Source of the DNA: Candidatus Egerieicola pullicola
GTDB lineage: Bacteria > Bacillota > Clostridia > Oscillospirales > Ruminococcaceae
Direction of reading: 5' to 3'
NCBI GenBank assembly: GCA_018712465.1
Contig: DVGY01000071.1
Coordinates: 1 to 6,344 of the forward strand
DNA: 6,344 nt
Every line of letters begins with the position of its first letter. The first letter of the stretch is position 1. The notes under the pieces are model-generated. The model saw only the letters and a list, made by a program, of their open reading frames with translations, searched no databases and was not told the origin of the DNA. Shown in pieces: positions 1 to 6,344 of the stretch. Both the position numbers and the translations under genes were made by a program.

Positions 1-292
1 TGCTCTGCAAAACCGGGTAATCCACACAGGTGCCGGGGATAGAAATCCAACCCTGAATATCCGGGTATTCGGCCTGCAGGGCGGAGAGAGCCACAAGGGA
101 TTCCGGTTCCGGCTGTTCTTTCCCAGCCGGTAGCTCCCCGGAGGATTCTCCGGGGAGGGGCTGTGCGTATTCTTCTTTCAAATTCTGTGCTTCTCTGTTG
201 GTCAGTCCCGGTTGGAGCACCAAGAACCAGAGAAGCCCCAAAAGACTCAGGCACAAAAGGCCGATGCAAAATCCTTTCAGGAAGATTTTCAT
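1..292 (-). CDS. srtB: Class B-type sortase, N-terminal part (runs off left edge)
   Basis: Sortases are membrane-tethered cysteine transpeptidases that cut a C-terminal sorting signal and attach the protein to the cell wall or to another subunit. The visible 97 codons start at ATG 292-290. They hold a short basic start (MKIFLK), a hydrophobic membrane segment at about residues 7-27, a Pro/Glu-rich linker at about 46-65, and then the segment LQAEYPDIQGWISIPGT followed by DYPVLQ, which is typical of the start of the class B sortase fold (PDI.GWI.I..T..DYPV). The catalytic His, Cys and Arg lie beyond the window. The ATG overlaps the stop of the surface-protein gene as ATGA. The nearest AGGAG is 14 bases upstream, which is far, so translation is probably coupled. 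The adjacent VPQTG protein is the obvious substrate. Clostridial class B sortases are known to use PxTG-type signals, as in C. difficile. The gene symbol is a family-level label. Confidence 0.92.
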   Translation of the reverse strand, partial: MKIFLKGFCIGLLCLSLLGLLWFLVLQPGLTNREAQNLKEEYAQPLPGESSGELPAGKEQPEPESLVALSALQAEYPDIQGWISIPGTCVDYPVLQS

Positions 293-3200
293 TCTTCTGC
301 GCCCTGCTCCTCATCGCCTGTGGCCTTTTTCTTTTTGCCTGCAAAGCGCAGGACAAGAAGCCCGCCAGCAGACAAAACCGCCAGCACGGAAAGGCCAATC
401 AAAACAGCGGGCGTCCACGGGTGGTCGCCGGTCTGCGGCACAGTGGGAACCTCCGGCACCAGCTTGTTGTGCATCTTGACGGTCGTGGTTTCTCCCGCCT
501 TGATTCCTACAGTCTGGTCATCCGGCAGGATGTACTTTTCAGCGTTCTCTCCAGCCACTTCAGATACGGTGTATTCGCCCACTCGAAGGGTGACATGGAT
601 TTCTCCCTTTTCATCGGTCTGGAATTCCTGCTCATAGGGGTTGCCCATGAAGTCGGTGCCGGTGATTTTGAAGGTGCGCCCTTCAATCTTATCATCGTCG
701 GCTGTCTTTACCACCTTCAGGGAACCGGTCTGCGCTTTGTTGAGGAAGCCCACGCCAGCTTCGGTTTCGATGCGGACAATCGCTTCATTTTCGGTGATGG
801 AGAAGGGGTAATAATTCTCGTCGCACTGGAAAAATTCCGGGCTTTCCTTTTCATGCAGGAAGTAATTTCCATACACGAGGTCCTTCATCTGATAGAGGCC
901 CGGTTCGGTTTCGGCCATTTCGCCCGCCAGCTTATCGATTGCCGCGTCGAATTCCCCGTTGTTGTCTACGTCGGCGTAAACTTCAAAAACCGCCCCGGAC
1001 AGCTTGTTTTCCGGAAAGTCGGCGTCTACCTTGGTGGTTTCGGCGGTACCCTTGATAATCTGATTTTCGATGGTGATTTCAATGGTCTGCCCGTCCTCGG
1101 TGATCTCCACCGGGAAGGTTTCTTCCGTCAATACGAAGGCTGCCGGAGGCGCGATTTCCCGCACCAGCCAATTTCCAACCGGTACCTTGTCAAATTCAAA
1201 GTATCCGATGGGATTGCTCTCGGTAACCAAAAACGCGGTTTCTTCGGTGAACTCGGTCTCGTCAAAACGGAACAGGCCGATTTTTGCGCCTGCCAGTTCA
1301 AATCCATCCTGATCCACCTTCCAGCCGGATATTTTGCCGCGCTTTAAGGTGTTTTCAATGGCTTCTCCATTGTTGACCTGAATCTGCACCTTGGCCACAT
1401 CCTGACCGCCATATTCAAACACCACCGGGTATTTCTCATCGCTCAAAATATAGTGATCGTCGGTGCCGATTTCCTTTACATACAGGGAAGCCCCGCAGGG
1501 TACATCCGTTTTAAAGATGGCATTGCCATTCTCATCGATGCCGATGGTTTCCATGAGGCCGTCTGCCGGGATGGAGGTGCCATCGGAGGCTGTTAATTCT
1601 TCCGCAGCGAACAGGCCGAAGGTGATATTTTTCCATTCCTCGTTCATGCCGATGGAAAAGGTTTCGTCCTGTTCCAGCAGCTTCTGGAGAGAAATTTCTA
1701 CCTTCTGGCGCTCATTGACAAAACCAACGCTGGCGGAGGTGATCTCCACTTCCTGCCCGGCGTAGGACAAGGTGACTTCCTTGGGTTCCGGGTTGACCAC
1801 CATGCCATCCGGCGCGGTGCGCTCCAAAATCTGATAACGGCCCAGATACAACGGCTCCGAGGTGGCGGTCCCATCGCTCCTTGTGGTGAGGGTGGCCGCC
1901 AGTTCACCGGCTTTCAGATGAACGGTGCCATCCGGGGTGACGATATCTTCCAGCGCGGTGATATCGTAAACAGCGCCCGGCTGGCCCTGCACCTCATATT
2001 GGGGCTGGTACATCCCGCCTGCTTCTGCTACGTGGCTGAACACTTCTCCCTCTTTGGAAACGATGATGGTGCCTTTCTGCGGGATATTGTATTTTTCAAC
2101 GGTGACAACGTCCTGCGTTCCATCCACCACAAAGGGCACCGGTTCTCCGTCGAACACATACCCCCATGGACTCTGCTGTTCAAAAAGTTCATAGTTTCCA
2201 AAGGGAAGCGGTTCCGGCAGCATGAGGGTGCCTGTGGAATCCGTCACGAAGGTGTCGATGTCGATGGGGCTGGGATAGTTTAAATGCTGCACCACCCATT
2301 CGCCGGTATCGGCATTTTTGATTTTGACGGCTGTTCCGGCCAGCGGGATAATTTTCCCACTTTCCAGATCCTTTTTCTCAAACCGGATGAGGGAGGTAAA
2401 GGTGGGGTTGTTGAGGATATAATAGTAGACTTTTTCATGTTCAGAAATGAACACGGAGAAGTCAGGGACAAATTTCTGCCCCTCGGCCCCCTTGGTTTGA
2501 TGCACCACATACAGGCCGTATGGAAGATCCTTCGACTGGGCAAAACCATGGGAATCAGTGGTCAGCAGGTCACGTTCGCTTTCTTTGGCGTTTTCATAGC
2601 TTCCGGCGCTGGCAAGGTACACCTGAAACTCCGCACCTTCCTCCGGCTGCTCGATCTGCACCTCATCGCTGGAGGCTGCGGCAGACAAAGGAAGAACAGA
2701 GGCTTTGGAGGCAAGGCTGGCAACCGCAGGGACAAGCTGCGGCACAGACGATGTGCTTGGGGCAGGCTCCGGCTCGCTTTCCGGCGCGGGGCTGCTTTCA
2801 GAGGACGGTTCCTCGGCAGGCTCTGCCGGGGTTTCGGATTCCAAGCTTTCTTCCGGCTGGCTGGAGGAAGCAGCTTCCTTTTCCGGCACAGGGGTGGATT
2901 CAGGGATTTCCGAAGAACTGGAGTCGGGCGCTTCCTCGATGGACTTACTTTCTGCCGGTTCTTCCACCGGGACATCTTCAGCCGGGGCGCTCTCTGCGGG
3001 ATTGCTTTCCTCAGCAGGCGCTTCCGACTGCGGGACCGGTTCTTCCTGATCCGGTACGGCGGGCTGGTCGGTATGCTTGGTGATGGCGATACTGCCGAGG
3101 ATGACGTCCTCTGTGGCAGTCATGGGGATGCTGTTGTTCTCCAAGGTGAAATTCCCCGGTTCTGCACCTACCGGATAGACGGTTTCGTCCAGCAGGTACC

Positions 3201-4569
3201 CCTCGCTGGGGGAGATTTCACGGATGCTGTAATCCGGGCCGCAGGGGTATTCCTTGGTGGTGAACTTGCCCCCGTTCGCCGTGGTGTAGGTATCCAGCAG
3301 GGTTTCGCCTTTAAACATCCCGTACACAGCGCCATCCAGGGTGGCGTCACCCTGCGCTTCGCCGGTGGCGGAGTCTACTTTCTCCATGTCCACGGTAAAT
3401 TTCTTCAGGATATTGGAAAAGTTCACGCTGGAGGTCTGGCCGGGATAGATGGTCACCTGCTGGGATTCGGGCTGGACATATTTGTCCGGGGCCTTTTCGG
3501 TTACGGTGTAATTTCCGGCTTGGAGGTTATCCACCCGGATGGTCCCATCCGGCCCCGTCACCACGTCTTTTTCAATACCGCCTCCAGAGATGTGGAAAGG
3601 AATACCGGAGACCTCTCCATCTTCGGAGGTTTTCACAAGCTGCAGGGTGCCTGCTTTGATTTCAAGGGAGAAGTAGCATTTCACCGGTTCTGCGGAACCT
3701 TCCACATCGAAGGTGACTACGTTCTGGTACTCGTCCCGCAGCCAGTATTTGGTACCGCCTGTGACCACGCCGGGAACAGAGGAAGGCAGCCGCTTTTCGG
3801 CGGTAATGGTTCCGAATTCGGTTTCGGAGGTAGAGACGTGCAGTTCATTACCACTGACGGAAAAATCCACCCCCGGATAGCTGACCGCGAAATTCCCCAG
3901 CACATTGTTCTCATCCACCAGTGTGGTTTCGTTTTTTCCATTGCTCTCGTTGTATTTGAGGTCATGGGTATATGCTCCGACCGCGCTGGGATCATCGGTG
4001 GCAAAGGACGGGATGGTGTGGTAATTCACGACGTTTTCCCGAAGCTGATAGAAGATGGGCTTCGCGGCGGGGCTGTTTGCGGTGAATTCATTGACGATCT
4101 GCGTTTCGTACCCGGTCCCCAACTGCCCATGGGCAATGAGCCAGATGAGGATTTGGGTGGCGATGTACTCGTCGATGGCACTGCCACCGTACTTGGTTCC
4201 GGTTTCCACGTTGTATCCCAAGGTCAGGGCGGTGTTAATCATGGATTTCTGCCCGGCGGTAAAGGCTGCATAATCATCTGACTGGTCATAACCAGTTCCT
4301 GTCTTTACCCTTACTCCAAGTTGGATGCAGTAGGCGGTGCGGAAATTTATCAGATCATTGATCCGCAATTCGGTGAACTTGTTAGCTGTGTAGCCGCCGA
4401 ACGGGGCCGGAAGATTGGAACTGAGGGAATATCCTCTGCTCTTGTGGTCGATCATGGAGATGTACCCGTCATACTCATATTCTTTGGCAAAAGCGCTGCT
4501 TGGGAAAATCCCAAAACAGAGCAATACCGCCATCATCATGGACAGCAGACGTTTTAGATGTTTTTTCAT
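289..4569 (-). CDS. Giant LPXTG-like cell-wall surface protein with Cys-Gln thioester domain and CnaB/SpaA repeats
   Basis: This 1426-residue protein is a predicted covalently anchored adhesin. Residues 1-28 form a signal peptide (MKKHLKRLL, hydrophobic core, AFA|KE cleavage). Residues about 31-195 form a thioester domain: Cys81 in YCIQ and Gln139 in ATQILIW match the two residues that make the internal Cys-Gln bond in this family, which can react with ligand amines. Residues about 196-305 are a beta-rich linker. About nine CnaB-like domains follow, near 306-388, 390-484, 491-723, 726-829, 832-954, 957-1074, 1077-1171, 1174-1278 and 1282-1369. Most show a first-strand Lys, a Glu in a Y.(V/L).E-type strand and a last-strand Asn (for example K1288, E1337, N1368), the set needed for intramolecular isopeptide bonds. 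VPQTG (1377-1381), a membrane segment (about 1388-1408) and a KKKK tail form the sorting signal. The start is fixed by AAAAGGAG six bases upstream and by the signal peptide. The sortase gene follows with an ATGA overlap. The ligand is unknown. Confidence 0.96.
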   Translation of the reverse strand: MKKHLKRLLSMMMAVLLCFGIFPSSAFAKEYEYDGYISMIDHKSRGYSLSSNLPAPFGGYTANKFTELRINDLINFRTAYCIQLGVRVKTGTGYDQSDDYAAFTAGQKSMINTALTLGYNVETGTKYGGSAIDEYIATQILIWLIAHGQLGTGYETQIVNEFTANSPAAKPIFYQLRENVVNYHTIPSFATDDPSAVGAYTHDLKYNESNGKNETTLVDENNVLGNFAVSYPGVDFSVSGNELHVSTSETEFGTITAEKRLPSSVPGVVTGGTKYWLRDEYQNVVTFDVEGSAEPVKCYFSLEIKAGTLQLVKTSEDGEVSGIPFHISGGGIEKDVVTGPDGTIRVDNLQAGNYTVTEKAPDKYVQPESQQVTIYPGQTSSVNFSNILKKFTVDMEKVDSATGEAQGDATLDGAVYGMFKGETLLDTYTTANGGKFTTKEYPCGPDYSIREISPSEGYLLDETVYPVGAEPGNFTLENNSIPMTATEDVILGSIAITKHTDQPAVPDQEEPVPQSEAPAEESNPAESAPAEDVPVEEPAESKSIEEAPDSSSSEIPESTPVPEKEAASSSQPEESLESETPAEPAEEPSSESSPAPESEPEPAPSTSSVPQLVPAVASLASKASVLPLSAAASSDEVQIEQPEEGAEFQVYLASAGSYENAKESERDLLTTDSHGFAQSKDLPYGLYVVHQTKGAEGQKFVPDFSVFISEHEKVYYYILNNPTFTSLIRFEKKDLESGKIIPLAGTAVKIKNADTGEWVVQHLNYPSPIDIDTFVTDSTGTLMLPEPLPFGNYELFEQQSPWGYVFDGEPVPFVVDGTQDVVTVEKYNIPQKGTIIVSKEGEVFSHVAEAGGMYQPQYEVQGQPGAVYDITALEDIVTPDGTVHLKAGELAATLTTRSDGTATSEPLYLGRYQILERTAPDGMVVNPEPKEVTLSYAGQEVEITSASVGFVNERQKVEISLQKLLEQDETFSIGMNEEWKNITFGLFAAEELTASDGTSIPADGLMETIGIDENGNAIFKTDVPCGASLYVKEIGTDDHYILSDEKYPVVFEYGGQDVAKVQIQVNNGEAIENTLKRGKISGWKVDQDGFELAGAKIGLFRFDETEFTEETAFLVTESNPIGYFEFDKVPVGNWLVREIAPPAAFVLTEETFPVEITEDGQTIEITIENQIIKGTAETTKVDADFPENKLSGAVFEVYADVDNNGEFDAAIDKLAGEMAETEPGLYQMKDLVYGNYFLHEKESPEFFQCDENYYPFSITENEAIVRIETEAGVGFLNKAQTGSLKVVKTADDDKIEGRTFKITGTDFMGNPYEQEFQTDEKGEIHVTLRVGEYTVSEVAGENAEKYILPDDQTVGIKAGETTTVKMHNKLVPEVPTVPQTGDHPWTPAVLIGLSVLAVLSAGGLLVLRFAGKKKKATGDEEQGAEE
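2656..3072 (-). other. Pro/Glu/Ser/Ala-rich low-complexity insert in the surface protein
   Basis: Residues about 500-638 of the surface protein are almost entirely Pro, Glu, Ala and Ser, with irregular PAEE, EEP, SSSE and PESE-like units and no clear fixed period. The first part (to about 610) is strongly acidic; the end (VPAVASLASKASVLPLSAAASS) is apolar. Such stretches usually form extended stalks or flexible linkers. This one does not sit between domains: a first CnaB strand (GSIAITK, 492-498) precedes it and the rest of the domain (EGAEFQVYLAS onward, 644-723) follows it, so it appears to be inserted within domain 3. The DNA here is very GC-rich (about 43 of 60 bases at 2761-2820). Confidence 0.85.
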
Positions 4570-4575
4570 ACGATT

Positions 4576-4583
4576 CTCCTTTT
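4576..4583 (-). promoter_or_regulatory. Ribosome binding site of the surface-protein gene
   Basis: On the minus strand AAAAGGAG is followed by six bases (AATCGT) and the ATG at 4569-4567. It is a near-perfect Shine-Dalgarno site at good spacing and fixes the start codon. It lies only about ten bases after the T-tract of the upstream hairpin. Confidence 0.88.
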
Positions 4584-4590
4584 AGACAAA

Positions 4591-4641
4591 ATAAAAAAAG
4601 GCCCCCGCAGGCTGGGAGAAAGCTCTCAGTCCACGGGGGCC
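4591..4641 (-). terminator. Rho-independent terminator, also the leader of the surface-protein gene
   Basis: In minus-strand RNA a perfect 8-bp GC stem (GGCCCCCG with CGGGGGCC) encloses a second imperfect stem (CUGAGAG with CUCCCAG, one C-A mismatch, CUUU loop). It is followed directly by seven U and then AUUUUG. This is a textbook intrinsic terminator. It starts about ten bases after the stop codon of the cyclotransferase remnant, so it plausibly ended that gene. It lies about 20 bases before the surface-protein start, with no room for a promoter between the two. Transcripts starting further upstream must read through it to express the surface protein, so it may act as an attenuator. On the plus strand no T-tract follows the stem. 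Confidence 0.9.
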
Positions 4642-4651
4642 AGTGTTCAAA

Positions 4652-4933
4652 TTATCGTTCTTCGCCGCTTTTCCGGCGATGGTGTTTTTTCTGCGGAACT
4701 GCTTTCTTCGGCAATTCCTTTTGGGTAAGCCAGACTGCTTCCAAAACAGGGGCGATTTCGATCCCATTCTGTCGGCAGCCGTTTAGGATTCCTTCCAGAT
4801 AGGCTTTGGAGGGCATGGCAGGGACGTCCTTGTAAGGGCTGTTCATGGTGTAGGCCATGATTTCCCTCTGCTGGCCATTCCGATTCGTCACGGTGACAGG
4901 CTCCTTCCCATATAGATAGGGGAATCCCTCGTA
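4652..4933 (-). pseudogene. Gamma-glutamylcyclotransferase (AIG2-like) family, C-terminal remnant
   Basis: The frame read from TAC at 4933 to TAA at 4654-4652 gives YEGFPYLYGKEPVTV, then REIMAYTMN, then MPSKAYLEGILNGCRQNGI, and ends in a basic tail (KKHHRRKSGEER). This resembles the C-terminal part of small gamma-glutamylcyclotransferase/AIG2-like proteins, in which a Y-E-G...Y segment and an A-Y-x-M strand follow the active-site region. The family's N-terminal part, with the AYGSN-type substrate loop and most of the catalytic pocket, is missing: upstream DNA is the recombinase fragment instead. The frame extends to a TTG at 4948, but no ribosome binding site is visible and those first codons belong to recombinase DNA. 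It is most likely a dead remnant whose original terminator survives downstream. The family assignment is from recalled motifs and is moderately sure. Confidence 0.7.
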
Positions 4934-5150
4934 CGATGACAGTATCAAACATACCTTTTTCGCTGTCTTTGATCATTCGCTGGAAATCAGGACGATTATC
5001 TGTTTTAGCGGATAATGCACGGTCAATATATGTACCGACAATTTGGATGTCATTCTTTTCCGCAAAGGCTTTGCACTCCCGCAACTGTCCTTCGATTGAC
5101 TCCTCTCGCTGATTATCTGAGGAATAGCGAGCATAGATAACTCCAGTCAT
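4932..5150 (-). pseudogene. Serine recombinase (resolvase/invertase family), N-terminal fragment
   Basis: Residues 1-73 match the start of the catalytic domain of serine site-specific recombinases, especially the large type found in clostridial mobile elements. VIYARYSSDNQ carries the expected Arg8 and nucleophile Ser10, followed by ESIEGQLREC, YIDRALSAKTDNRP and GMFDTVIV. Family members normally continue with a WKLDRFARN-like segment bearing further catalytic arginines, then a DNA-binding region of several hundred residues. Here homology stops at Val73 (codon at 4934-4932) and the reading enters cyclotransferase DNA out of its frame, giving a 167-codon chimera that ends at TGA 4649-4647. The fragment should therefore be inactive. 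Its start is well supported: AAAGGAG lies six bases upstream and the ATG overlaps the methyltransferase stop as ATGA. A chimeric peptide may still be made. Confidence 0.85.
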
Positions 5151-6344
5151 AATTCTCTCCTTTCCGCAACAAAAATATGTGCAAACTCGGCATCATACTG
5201 ATCCAGAATAGTCAGTCCCACAGATTTAACATATTCTGCCATCGCATCCGGCGTATCAGGATATATCTTTATTTTGCGTGTGCCGGTGTCGATGAACTCG
5301 CTCTGATTCTTATCAATGGAAAGGACAAATCTACCACCATGGTTCAACAAACTTGCCACTTTGTTGACTGCCCTCTGCTTGTTCTTAATATGCATAAAGG
5401 TCAAAGAAGAATAAATCACGTCGAAGGTAGAATCAAAGGGATAGGTTAGAAAATCTCCGCATAGCAATGTTACATTATCGTAATCCACAAGATTTTTTTG
5501 CGCCCGTTCTATCGTTTTTGGGGAAATGTCAACACCGCAAAATTCACCACACAGCGGAGCAATCCGAGCTGCAAGACGCCCGGTTCCAACACCAATTTCA
5601 AGAACAGATTTGTCCTTGCTAATATCCATGTTGTCAATAAAGACTTGTCCGTCCCATTTGTCCATATAATCTTGTAATGGTTTTGGATCGTGAACGGGAT
5701 CGTTATTTTCATCAATCAAAGCATCATAATGCTTGATTACTTCATCTGACCCGCTACATGCACCAATTATAACTGTATTCCAAGAATAACTATTGATTTT
5801 TTCAATTAATTCTTTAATGCTGGCAAGATGCTTCGAGATATCAGAATAATCTTTTGGCTTGATCAATCCTTTTAATCTTATGCTTAAAAGAGCGTCCTGC
5901 AATGTTTCTGTAGATTCTTCCGTCATCGATACAAATAAATTAATACCAGTTACTGCCTCTATAATTTCATTTGGTATTTCAATTTGAGTTAAGTCTTCAT
6001 CAGTATTATCGCAAACTCGGTTCAAAGATGACTTGAAGAAATATGCATTGCAAAGGGAATCAACAACTTCTTCCAATATTTTTTTATATGTTTCGCACTC
6101 AAAATTCCCATCAGCTGAAGCTGTAGCTATGATATCGCTATGTTGCTCAATTTTATGTGAAATATCGACAATTTGTTCGGACAACAGTTTTATATACTCA
6201 ACTTCATCATCCAAATTATATACAATCGTATCTAATGTGATTGGTCGTCGATCAAGTTCAAATTTTTCTTTGTCAATGACAAGTTCATAACATGCTATAT
6301 TTTTTTCTTTACAGACTTCCAAAAGTAATCGCTTGCATAATTCG
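5147..6344 (-). CDS. Class I SAM-dependent methyltransferase with an unrecognised N-terminal region (5' end outside window)
   Basis: The reading frame is open to the right edge, with no ATG in frame. The first possible start, TTG at 6322, has no ribosome binding site, so the gene is probably partial. Numbering from that TTG, residues about 193-391 form a Rossmann-type methyltransferase: VLEIGVGTGR (240-249, SAM-binding motif I), GVDIS (263-267, acidic end of strand 2), CGDF (288-291) and FDVIYSSLTFMHI (300-312). It should methylate a small molecule or other acceptor in the cytoplasm; the substrate cannot be told. Residues 1 to about 190 are mostly helical by eye, with charged repeats such as DDEVEYIKLLSEQI, and match no family I recognise. 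The DNA of this N-terminal part is clearly more AT-rich than the methyltransferase part, which suggests a fusion. The stop overlaps the recombinase start by ATGA. Confidence 0.82.
   Translation of the reverse strand, partial: ELCKRLLLEVCKEKNIACYELVIDKEKFELDRRPITLDTIVYNLDDEVEYIKLLSEQIVDISHKIEQHSDIIATASADGNFECETYKKILEEVVDSLCNAYFFKSSLNRVCDNTDEDLTQIEIPNEIIEAVTGINLFVSMTEESTETLQDALLSIRLKGLIKPKDYSDISKHLASIKELIEKINSYSWNTVIIGACSGSDEVIKHYDALIDENNDPVHDPKPLQDYMDKWDGQVFIDNMDISKDKSVLEIGVGTGRLAARIAPLCGEFCGVDISPKTIERAQKNLVDYDNVTLLCGDFLTYPFDSTFDVIYSSLTFMHIKNKQRAVNKVASLLNHGGRFVLSIDKNQSEFIDTGTRKIKIYPDTPDAMAEYVKSVGLTILDQYDAEFAHIFVAERREL
5155..5163 (-). promoter_or_regulatory. Ribosome binding site of the recombinase fragment
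   Basis: On the minus strand AAAGGAGAG lies inside the last codons of the methyltransferase gene, and its AGGAG core ends six bases before the ATG at 5150-5148. Together with the ATGA overlap it shows that the recombinase start is original and that the two genes were cotranscribed before the truncation. Confidence 0.8.

Noticed and set aside
163..1347. A 394-codon plus-strand open frame at the left end
   Set aside because: It overlaps the sortase and adhesin genes on the opposite strand, its predicted protein shows no known motif, and the minus-strand reading is strongly supported.
2656..3072. Possible tandem repeat array
   Set aside because: The Pro/Glu/Ser/Ala units are irregular in length and order; no fixed-period DNA repeat could be seen, so it is called low complexity only.
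2284..4281. A 665-codon plus-strand open frame opposite the surface-protein gene
   Set aside because: It is antisense to a protein with clear signal peptide, domains and sorting signal. Its translation is rich in Gly, Arg and Phe without a recognisable domain, as expected for the complement of a GC-rich gene.
4651..4656. GATAAT as a promoter -10 box for the surface-protein gene
   Set aside because: The matching -35 position (TCGCCG) is poor and the hexamer contains the stop codon of the cyclotransferase remnant; it is mentioned only as a possibility under the attenuator finding.
4929..4936. TCGTACGA as a recombinase core attachment site
   Set aside because: The recombinase itself is cut at this point, and no second copy or flanking direct repeat is visible in the window, so an att site cannot be supported.
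6033..6290. Small plus-strand open frame inside the methyltransferase N-terminal region
   Set aside because: It lies opposite the open minus-strand frame, and its product is Ser-rich with no motif; it is most likely a shadow.

Overview
The window looks like accessory DNA from a gut-type Gram-positive bacterium (Firmicutes, probably Clostridia). This is inferred from a very large sortase-anchored surface protein with a Cys-Gln thioester head and CnaB/SpaA-type repeats, a class B-type sortase gene directly behind it, strong AGGAG ribosome binding sites, and a serine-recombinase fragment of the type common in clostridial integrative elements. No transfer genes lie inside the window, so membership in an integrative conjugative element is plausible but not shown. 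All genes read leftward, on the minus strand.

Right part (about 4652-6344): an AT-rich segment encodes a SAM-dependent methyltransferase domain preceded by an unrecognised, even more AT-rich helical region that is open at the right window edge. Its stop overlaps by ATGA the start of a serine-recombinase gene. That recombinase is cut after 73 codons, before the rest of its catalytic site, and its DNA runs straight into the 3' part of a gamma-glutamylcyclotransferase (AIG2-like) gene in another reading frame. The joint lies in an 8-bp palindrome at 4929-4936. Both genes are broken remnants, so this region is a scar of rearrangement.

Middle (4570-4651): a strong intrinsic terminator hairpin with a T-tract on the minus strand ends just before the ribosome binding site of the surface-protein gene. 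There is no room for a separate promoter between them, so the hairpin would sit in the 5' leader of any transcript that covers the surface-protein start, and it could act as an attenuator.

Left part (1-4569): a 1426-residue surface protein has a signal peptide, a thioester domain (Cys81/Gln139), about nine CnaB-like domains, a long Pro/Glu/Ser/Ala-rich insert that splits the third of these, and a VPQTG sorting signal. Its stop codon overlaps by ATGA the start of the sortase gene, which is cut by the left window edge. The pair looks like a substrate-plus-dedicated-sortase unit: the sortase would anchor the protein, and the thioester head could bond covalently to a host or surface ligand. I did not see a CRISPR array, RNA gene, complete insertion sequence or replication origin.
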